Source of the DNA: Lyophyllum atratum
Lineage: Eukaryota > Basidiomycota > Agaricomycetes > Agaricales > Lyophyllaceae
Reading direction: 5' to 3'
DNA length: 64,000 nucleotides
NCBI GenBank assembly: GCA_014905825.1
Contig: JACGCN010000006.1
Span: forward strand, 1,612,001 to 1,676,000
The translations under genes were made by a program, and so were the position numbers. Every line of letters begins with the position of its first letter. Position 1 is the stretch's first letter. The notes below the pieces were generated by a model. The model did not search any database and was not told the DNA's origin. It worked only from the letters and a program-made list of their open reading frames with translations. This document shows positions 56,257-64,000 of this stretch, in pieces.

Positions 56257-57372
56257 ATGTACGACTCTCTCGATTCCTCAGACATCTTATTTCCAGCCAG
56301 CGGATCTCGGTTACTGTCGGAATCCCAAATACTGCCTTCATCTTCATCGTCGTATACTGGACTAGGCGGAGACGATCTGTCAGTGTCTGAGCTATCACTA
56401 GCAGACAGAACCCCGGTACCACGTAAACCATTCAGTCTTCTAACACCCGCGGAGCCGTCCTGGCAAGCTAGCCATGATCACGAAGATGATATGGACAACA
56501 ACAAAGAGGAAGACATCGATGATGGTGGGCAAGCGGAGCAGAAGAAACGGCATGCGGCAAAGATGCGCGAGGAGAAACTCCAGAGCGATATTTTCATTCT
56601 GAGGAAGCTGAACGCCTCCTTTGCAATGTTTAATGATGCCCTCCAGGAAACAGGCTCTGCAAACCAGGTGTGTGATATATGTCTCACCTTGAACTCATAT
56701 GTGGATAATTTCATTCATGCATAGCGAGTAGCAGGACAGCTGGAACAGACGGATGCACTGCTGAACAAATACATTGGCATCCTGTCTAAATCTGAAGAGT
56801 TTACACGTCTGATATTCGACGAGCAGTGGCAGGGTGCTGACGCGGTGAGCTTCATCTCTCTACGGCAGACTCATCTCCTGGCTCAATATCGTGGGGTCCC
56901 TAGGATGAGGACGCACTCGAGCGCGAGAGAACGGAAGCGAGAGAAAAGGTACGGCGTGAGGCTGAAGAAAGGGCTCTGATTGCTCAGCGCGAGGAAGAGA
57001 CAAGGCAGCGCGAAGAACAGGAGCGAGTGGAACAGGAGGAGAAGAAGAGAGCTGAACGAGAAAGGAAAGAAAAGGAGGTTGTTCGCAGTGGTGGAGTCAG
57101 AGGTGTGCGTGGGACGAGAGCGTCCATGCGAGGTGTGCGGGGCACGACGCGCACAGGTAAGGAGTAGAACCTCTACGCGTACAGAATGGCTACCTGACGT
57201 CTCCTTAGCCTCAAGTACAACAGCTTCATCTCGCGGCCGTCCAACGGGAGGTACGACTGCCACCGCCCCTACAAACTCCTCCAACGTCACTTCAAAACTT
57301 CCGATGCCTTCGACGGGTATTCGGGCGACGTCATCAGCGCCGCCCGCCCGTGGATCGTCGCGGCGAAGTTGA
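56257..57372 (+). CDS. DUO1: DASH/DAM1 complex subunit Duo1
   Basis: The DASH complex couples kinetochores to spindle microtubules. Exons 56257-56667, 56725-56844, 56904-57156 and 57209-57372 give 948 nt, 315 residues. The conserved core is KMREEKLQSDIFILRKLNAS, FAMFNDALQETGSANQ, RVAGQLEQTDALLNKYIGIL, SKSEEFTRLIFDEQWQGADA. The N-terminus has a serine/acidic region (DDLSVSELSLADRTPVP). After the core a strongly charged helix (EERALIAQREEETRQREEQE) runs into an Arg/Gly-rich segment (GGVRGVRGTRASMRGVRG) and a Ser/Thr/Pro tail. The basic tail could contact the acidic microtubule surface, an inference. Confidence 0.9.
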
Positions 57373-58445
57373 ACAGTCTTTTTGAAGACGTGGACACCAA
57401 GTGAGAAACCCGCACAGTGCAGTGGCACTCACTTTTCACACCTGGCTACGGTATCATCCATTCTACAGCAAACCCTCAGCCACTTGCACATACCTTTCTA
57501 TACCTTATGGGAAGGGGGATCCCTAAGTCCTGCAAGAGCATTTGTTGTGTATTGAATGGGCCCGGGGTGGCCTGCAAGCGTTGACGTTCCAGCAGAAGTG
57601 GCGGGGTCATGGGTATGGACGTCGACAACAGTATTGTCAGCACATAAAGACTCCTCTATCTATGTCACATACGACCTCCTTCGTATCGTGTGTTATGTCG
57701 GCTGAAGTGGGCCATGCCATCAACAGAGGACTTGCAATGAAGGAGTAGGTGATGTGAGACCTTCTGGAAGGACGCGTGCTCAAAGAATTGGCGCGTAGGT
57801 TGAGGTGTTTATCTGGAACATTACGCCGTAGCTCTAGTTTCGAACGTGAAGGTTCGCCGAGACAAGTCTACGCTGAGTTGAACACGGAAAAGGCTCGAGC
57901 TTCGTAGAAAAATTTCCTTGTCAACAAGCTAGGTACTGGCCTGAGTGGTTATGTGACCAAGGTCGCTGATGCGGAGCGCTCTGCAGGGAATTAATCTTCC
58001 AGGGGAGGACGTATCCTGATTGTGATTTCTTGCGCAAATAGGAGAGGATTTCGGAAGCACGATATGCGAGTCATCTGCAGGATGGGTTGGTTACGAGAAA
58101 TGTCCAGAGGAAGTTAAATGAGTATTCGATGGAGCGAAAGTGTCGACATCGCCATTCCCATGGAGAAGTGAACGGCGAGGAATGGAGCTTTCCGCAACCC
58201 GAGGCTTGTTGTGAAAGGGAGAGGTGACTGACGGTCCTTCCATGGTTCCAGCGCGAGAAGGAGCTGAAGGACTCGGGAGGTCTGACTCTGACTCCTGCCG
58301 CCATTTGACCACCGCTGAAGCTGAAGCGCTGACACTTGCAAGAATCCAAATCGGGATATTTCACATTTGGCGCTGTTTGCGCTGGATGCTCTTGCTCTGA
58401 GAGATATTTTTAAGGAACTTCAAGTTGCCGGAACTACTCTGCACC
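57373..58445. other. Gene-poor region with possible decayed coding sequence
   Basis: About 1.07 kb between Duo1 and Dbp10. Short plus-strand stretches look protein-like (TSTTVLSAHKDSSIYVTYDL near 57620) but are broken by stops, and no family can be named. A minus-strand cluster of overlapping frames lies at 58071-58364. I support no gene here. Confidence 0.4.
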
Positions 58446-61400
58446 ATGCCAGGTCCAAAGCGCAGACGTTCCGACGATATTGACGACAACCATTACTCCG
58501 AAGTATCCGCTTCTTTTGAACAGGGCTCCTCTGACGATGAAATTGATATTTCGAAAGCACTTTCTGGCAAACGAGCCAAAGTTGCTAGAGCTTCGGACTC
58601 CAGCGACGACGATCTCCAGGATTTCCTACAGGATACTATAGCAAAAAGAGATATCAAGAATGGAACCGAGATAGTGAAACAGTCGAAAGGGAAAGGAAAG
58701 ATCGTCAAGGGTGAACTGGGCGGAGGAAGTTTTCAGAGCATGGGTAGGTTTCTAAATGCATGTCGTTCTCGGATTGAACTAAACTATATATTGCAGGACT
58801 TCACCCATCACTTTTGCGATCTCTGACTCTCCAAGGATATCGGATACCAACACCTATCCAGCGCCTCTCGATCCCCGCTCTTCTTGCAAACCCCCCGAGG
58901 GATCTTGTCGGCATGGCACGCACAGGATCGGGAAAATCTCTTGCATACATGATTCCTCTCGTTCAGAGACTAGGGGGCCGGCATGCAACCACCTTTGGCG
59001 CAAGAGCGTTGATCCTCATTCCGACCAGAGAATTAGCTCTTCAGCTCCTTAAGGTCGGCAAGGAGCTGGCCAGGGGCTGGCATTCTGGGAATGGTGAGCA
59101 CGCAGGAGACAAGGAGGGGGAAGACTCCAAAAAGGGTCAAAGTTTGAGGTGGGGCCTTATTGTTGGTGGTGAAGGCCTGGACGAACAATTCGAAATGATC
59201 ACAAATAATCCAGACATGTAGGACAAATTGATTCACTTCGCCTTTTTTTTGACTAACGCGCAACGCCCCAGCATTATAGCGACGCCGGGTCGTTTACTTC
59301 ATTTGATTGTCGAGATGAACTTGGACCTCAAATCAGTTCAGTACGTCGTATTCGACGAGGCCGATCGGCTTTTTGAGATGGGTTTCGAAACAGCTCTCAC
59401 CGAGATCATACATCGCCTTCCGCCATCCAGACAGACGCTGCTTTTTTCTGCCACCTTACCCAAGACCCTAGTTGATTTCGCCAAAGCAGGATTGCAGGAA
59501 CCCAAGCTTGTGCGATTGGATGCTGAAAGCAAAATCAGCTCTGATCTCAAAATGGCGTTTTTCTCGGTGAAGCAAGCAGAGAAGGAGGCATGCTTGCTGT
59601 CACTTCTCCGGGATGTCATCAAAGTTCCTTTCAAGAACACCGACGCCGAAGCAGCCGAGCCTGAGTTCGAAAAGAAACGCAAGGGCAAAGCGAAGCATCC
59701 AGAGCAATTTACAGCGCCTCACCAGACCCTTATCTTCGTCGCTACGAAACACCATGTCGAATTCGTGACAAACCTTTTGGCCACCGCCGGCTATGCTGTA
59801 TCACACATCTATGGTTCACTCGATCAAACAGCGCGCACATACCAGATGGACCAATTCCGTCGCGGCATAACTAGTATCCTTGTCGTGACGGATGTTGCGG
59901 CTCGTGGTATCGATATCCCTATTCTAGAGAACGTCGTCAACTACGATTTCCCGCAAGGGGCGAGAGTTTTCGTACATCGCGTTGGACGAACTGCCCGAGC
60001 TGGGCGACAGGGTTGGGCGTGGTCTTTCATCACCAATGCCGAATTGCCCTATCTCTTGGATTTGCAGTTATTTTTAGGTCGTCCGTTAAGAAACGATGTT
60101 ATCGAAGATGGCGATGGAGCGTATATCGAGTCCCTTGTGCTCGGGACCTTTGAGCGCAGCAAGATCGACGAAGACGTTGAATACATCCGGGCACTCGAGG
60201 ACGCCAACCACGCTCTTCCTACCTTGAGGGACGTTATGAAGAGGGGGCACGCCTTATACGAGCGAAGTAAAGGAAAAGCCAGTCCCCCGAGCTATAAACG
60301 CGCCAAGGAGATGGTTAAAGATCCCCAGTGGTTGCTTGCAGGGTCAGACTCAGGTATCCATCCCGTGCTCCTGAGAGGTGCAGGAGGCCAGAAGAGGAGG
60401 TCACAGGAGGAGGCGAGAAAAACGCTTCTACGCTCGGTTAATTCTTTCAAACCTTCCGAGACCGTGTTCGAGATTGGGACAAAGGGTAATGCCACAAATG
60501 CTGCTCTTATGAAGGAACGGAGAAAGGCTTTGTGTAGGTCTGCTGAACGTGCTATTGCTTCGACATCATCAGCGGTCCAGGATGACCCAGAAGCGGAGTT
60601 TGTCTCATCTGGCAAAGATGTCGAGATGGCAAATGAAGATGACATTGCGGTATGCACTGATTGTCATTTCCTCTTTCCAACGTGCTCATAGTGTGTCCTT
60701 CCAGGCTGTCTTTGACACCTCGTCGAAGAAACAAGGATACCGTGACTCAGAGTTCTACATGTCACATTATCAAACTGGAGCGGCGGCGGAAAAAGGGTAC
60801 GTGTGACTCGATCCTGGTGTCTTTCTGAGAGTCTGACGGCGAATCAATAGTTATTCTTTGACCGATGGCGCTACCTTTGCTCAGCAGGCTCAGAATGCAA
60901 CCTTCGACCTAACTGGAGACGATGGTGTTGCCGGTCGTCAGAAACGCCAACTAAACTGGGACAAAAAGAAGAAGCGATTCGTGCAAGGCGACGGTGCCGG
61001 TGCCGATAATGTCAAGCTCGTCACCACGGAGAGCGGGACAAAGCTACCCGCAACATATCGCAGTGGGCGCTTCGACGAATGGAAGGCTAAGACAAGAGTC
61101 AGTTTGCCAAAGGTTGGCGAGGCCGAAAATGAAGGCACAGGGCGGCGGTCCGGTGGACCCAGGGGCCAGAAGTTCAGGCATAACACCGTCGTCGCGGCCA
61201 AACCTCTCGACAAACTCCATGTAAGCTATGAACGGAAAGTGCGGCAGCTGAAGAAGACAGAAGCCGATGCTGGCGGAAACGGCAGTTCATCAGCTGTGCC
61301 GTCAGGGAGGCCGAGCAAGGCTGGAGGGCGATATGGAGGCAAGACCTTTGGGAAGGTCAGGTCAGAGCTCAAGACCAGTGAGCAGATCAGGAAGAGCAGA

Positions 61401-61475
61401 AAGGTTACGGAGAATAAAAGAGCTAAAAACGCTCGGCCAAGTCGCAACGGTGGTAAAAAGAAGGGCCGGCGGTGA
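58446..61475 (+). CDS. DBP10: DEAD-box RNA helicase Dbp10 (DDX54)
   Basis: Nucleolar ATP-dependent RNA helicase for 60S ribosomal subunit assembly. The start is MPGPKRRRSDD, with an acidic Ser-rich N-terminus (SSDDEIDISKAL). Helicase motifs in order: Q motif GYRIPTPIQ, motif I ARTGSGKS, Ia PTRELALQ, GG block VGGEGLDEQ, Ib TPGRLLH, II DEAD within VFDEADRLFEMGF, III SATLP, then IFVATKHHVEFV, HIYGSLDQTART, V VTDVAARGIDIP and VI HRVGRTARAG. The Dbp10-type C-terminus follows with EVEYIRAL-like sequence, YKRAKEMVKDPQWLL, FDLTGDDGVAGRQKRQLNWD and a basic end with GGRYGGKTFGKV. Introns occur near 58743, 59220, 60650 and 60800. Motif I ends GKS instead of GKT, which is compatible with ATP binding. Confidence 0.93.
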
Positions 61476-61825
61476 CCTTTGGTTCTACTGTTTTTCATCA
61501 TTGCAATACGTATCTACTAGGTGTATGACGGTCGGATTCTACATTGATTATTTGAACATCGTACTTTTTGCGCAACACCATGAGTTCTTCAACCGATTGC
61601 TTATGAGGAGCTCTCATACGGCAATATATAATCAGGTCTTTGACGCGCACATACATAGTAGCACCTGCCCCGGGTGAAGGGCCCAGAAAGAATCTGTGCA
61701 TGGCATTCAGGCAGGCTGATGGATACTATGCAAGTATCAAATTTCTTAGACACTGAAAGTGATGCTCCCAGTAAAGTTGCGCTTTAAATGTATCATCCGA
61801 CCGTCATACAACTATCGCAACGGTA

Positions 61826-63645
61826 TCAGGATTGAGCATACTCCCATTTCGCCCCTTGACCTGGCACAACTTTGACGTTATCATGTTCAAGCAAATCTAC
61901 ACCTACGCTTCTTAGTGCATTCACACACCACTCCGGGTAACCAGTATCACCGAAGTATTCAGCAAAAAAGGATCGCAGGTAATCGGGGAACGTCCCGTTC
62001 AAAATTGCAGACCTTGCGCGACCCACAACTTGTGCCTGGAATGTTACATTGTGTAGAGTCAGAGCTGTATTGGATTCTCAGACTGTGCCAAATCAATGAT
62101 ATTTCGAGGGAATTTTTACCATGAGCAGCGGCAGTCTCGTGTGTGACTGTGTGGTGCAAGATAGCACGGGAAGTGCCATCAGTACAGGTAGGACATGGGC
62201 ATGTGTTGTCTATTGGTCGCAAATCCTTCGCGTGCTTGCTCAATTCTTCGCAGGGGTAGTCCGATCAGACCGTGTTCGATAGTTGAGTTATCAGTGACGT
62301 ACTGAGGTTGAGTGGCCCATGATGGGTTAGTGCAACACCAAATCGAGCCGTCCGAGTCGGAAACACGCAGTCAGCCTGTTGGATCCGTTGGTCAAGGACA
62401 GAGAAGCTAAGCACGCTATTGCACACCATGTCAACTCCCAATGCAATGCAAACCAGTAGATCTAGGGCTTGTTTGGGACCAATATCAAGAAGGAGCTTTG
62501 ACACCACCGACCTTCAGCAAAGCCGATCCCCATTGAATATCGAGGTCCTAAGTGATAGTTTAGAAGCAGTAGACTCTAGGTGGTAAATACATACGGTCTT
62601 CGGGCAATTTCCCAGCACACTGTTTGATACTAGGTTGATCATCAACTTCATCCAAACAATATATATCTGCTTGACTCACATTCGCCAGAAAACATCTATG
62701 AGATGAGAAATGGGTCGTTAAGTTTTTAATCTAGTATAAAGTCTGGAACTCCTGACCTTTTTCTTCACCTCCACTGAGACCGCCAATTGCAAATCCAGCG
62801 ACTCCATCTTTACGTTTGATCATCTCATCTAAACATCGATCTCTGAGCTCGGGATCAAGGCCGCCCTGCACGATTGCGAAGAGGTTCTGTTTGTCTGCCT
62901 TCCCAGAACGCTCATGATGTGCGATACATCTATCAAGCCATCGAACAGATCGCTCCATAGCTTCACCCACACGCGAGCCCACTGTCAGACTTGAAACTTT
63001 TTTGGGTAGCTTCAGTGGACCGTTATAGCTGACACAGAATTAACGTACCTACATCATCAAGTTGCATAATGATATCAGCTCCAATGGTGTGTTGAATAGA
63101 TATACTCTCCTCGGGCTAATCAGGCTTGGTAAGAATGCACTTGACAGCGACATCAATGAACGTACCGTCAACATGGTAGGTTCTCCAGTAAAGGGACTTT
63201 CGAACAATGCGCCCTCTTCGGTGATTGTAGTGAACTTGCTGAGCGACACTAGTTGGAATCCACCGCTATCCTGGGGTGAAGATCATGAGCTACGTGATTA
63301 GGGCTCATACCTCGTTGATACACGTACAGTAAGTAGATTGCGATTCCATCCCTGGAGTTTGTGGGCACCTCCAGCTGCAGCTAGAGCTTCCAAGCCAGGA
63401 CGCAAGTTTAAGTGGTATGTGTTGTTCAAGATGAGGCTAACGCCGAGGGATTCGACTTGCTCCGATGTTAGGCCTTTAATAGCAGCCTGAGTCGCGACAG
63501 GCATGAAGGTCGGCAACATGGTGGTACCATCTGGAAAGATGAAATTATTGTGCATGTAGGAAGACATTGACGACATACGGGCAAGTTTCATTCTGGATAC
63601 CCTGGCGCGTGTCGTATGGCATTTCGCAAGGACTTCGAACTCCAT
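61826..63645 (-). CDS. QTRT1: Queuine tRNA-ribosyltransferase catalytic subunit (TGT)
   Basis: Exchanges guanine-34 for queuine in tRNAs with GUN anticodons. The start is [20 protein letters not shown] (ATG at 63645). Exons give [40 protein letters not shown], the DSGGFQ region before [87 protein letters not shown], the nucleophile block [12 protein letters not shown], and the zinc-binding [17 protein letters not shown], ending in [10 protein letters not shown]. The motifs fit the catalytic subunit rather than QTRT2. Fungi other than yeast take up queuine for this reaction. Seven or more introns; several inner borders are approximate. Confidence 0.9.
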
Positions 63646-63817
63646 GGCAAGACCGCGAAATAAGGATGGCCCCGCCAGGATGTAAGGTTGAGAAGATGAA
63701 ATTTGTTTGGCGATGGGGGCACTGACAAGCAACTGCGTGTTAGCCGAAGGACGTGTTAAGCAGGCTGTCCATAACTGTCCACTCGTTCAACTTCATCTCT
63801 CGTTTTCTCCATCCGCT

Positions 63818-63982
63818 ATGCGCCCACTACTCCTGGGCATCTCTGCGCTCTGGGCAGCGCTATGTGCAGATGCTTTCTACCTCCCTGGTGCCGCCCCCCA
63901 TAACTATGTCCTCGGCGAGCAGGTCGCCTTATTCGTCAATGCACTTACTCCAAAACTTATGAGTGGCGACGACGACAAACTG
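63818..63982 (+). CDS. TM9SF/nonaspanin (Emp70) family, first exon only
   Basis: Partial gene cut by the window edge. The ATG at 63818 begins a signal peptide (MRPLLLGISALWAALCADA), followed by the family start FYLPGAAPHNYVLGEQVALF and VNALTPKLMSGDDDKL, up to a GTAAGC donor after 63982. Nonaspanins have a large lumenal N-terminal domain and nine membrane segments and act in Golgi/endosome sorting. It is divergent from the TGT gene (172 bp between the starts). Confidence 0.88.
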
Positions 63983-64000
63983 GTAAGCCTATTGTAGATC

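Noticed and set aside
56883..57428. 181-codon antisense frame over Duo1
   Set aside because: It mirrors the charged Duo1 helix, giving Leu/Phe/Ser runs typical of an antisense shadow.

Overview
The window is nuclear DNA of a filamentous basidiomycete, most likely an Agaricomycete. The signs are dense genes on both strands, many introns of about 48-70 nt with GT..AG borders, very short internal exons, a CBM1-tagged secreted esterase typical of plant-biomass degraders, a WOPR (Gti1/Pac2) regulator, a DASH-complex subunit (Duo1), and several families known mainly from basidiomycetes (DUF4470-MYND, a secreted protein of unknown function). No rRNA, tRNA, CRISPR or prokaryotic-style operon was seen.

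Layout. 0.4-1.6 kb: WOPR regulator (-). 3.3-4.15 kb: membrane-anchored glutaredoxin-like protein without catalytic cysteines (-). 4.8-6.6 kb: type II membrane O-fucosyltransferase-like protein (-), with a 498-bp hAT-like MITE just upstream of its start. 8.2-9.5 kb: CE1 acetyl xylan esterase with CBM1 (+), followed by an orphan reading frame and a decayed copy of an esterase exon. 10.9-11.7 kb: a second Grx6/7-type glutaredoxin (-), this one with CPYS. 11.9-12.8 kb: HAD phosphatase (+). 13.0-14.9 kb: coiled-coil protein (-). 15.2-16.5 kb: BAX-inhibitor-1 family protein (+). 16.7-18.5 kb: CFA-synthase-like methyltransferase (-). 18.7-21.2 kb: mitochondrial Mdm31/32 (+). 21.3-23.6 kb: a poorly defined ORF and a secreted unknown (-). 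24.1-28.0 kb: an intronless coiled-coil/RGG protein of about 1,300 residues (+). 28.3-29.6 kb: Rvs161-type BAR protein (-). 30.2-32.1 kb: UV-damage endonuclease (+). 32.3-36.3 kb: a very long disordered protein (-). 36.7-39.1 kb: TBC Rab-GAP (-). 39.3-40.0 kb: Yippee-like protein (-). 40.4-42.1 kb: allantoinase with an apparent +1 frameshift (+). 43.4-45.4 kb: PA-TM-RING E3 ligase (+). 45.7-47.5 kb: ataxin-3/Josephin deubiquitinase (-). 48.0-48.9 kb: protein with three 36-residue repeats (+). 49.2-50.3 kb: Atg27 (+). 50.6-51.8 kb: protein with an RNase-H1-N/viroplasmin-like domain (+). 52.0-55.6 kb: DUF4470-MYND (-). 56.3-57.4 kb: Duo1 (+). 58.4-61.5 kb: Dbp10 helicase (+). 61.8-63.6 kb: queuine tRNA-ribosyltransferase (-). 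63.8 kb to the edge: start of a TM9SF nonaspanin (+).

The genes are mostly unrelated housekeeping functions, as expected for a eukaryotic chromosome. Loose themes are membrane traffic (Rvs161, TBC GAP, Atg27, TM9SF), ubiquitin (RING ligase, ataxin-3) and two dissimilar secretory-pathway glutaredoxins about 7 kb apart. Where I reconstructed every exon (WOPR, both glutaredoxins, O-FucT-like, esterase, HAD phosphatase, coiled-coil protein, BI-1, Mdm31, Duo1, viroplasmin-like) the joined length is a multiple of three; for the others I give the outer span and note that inner junctions were read less exactly. The most notable observations are the MITE with subterminal repeats and a clean 8-bp duplication, coding micro-exons of 10-25 nt in five genes, the cysteine-less glutaredoxin, the esterase relic, and the frameshifted allantoinase.
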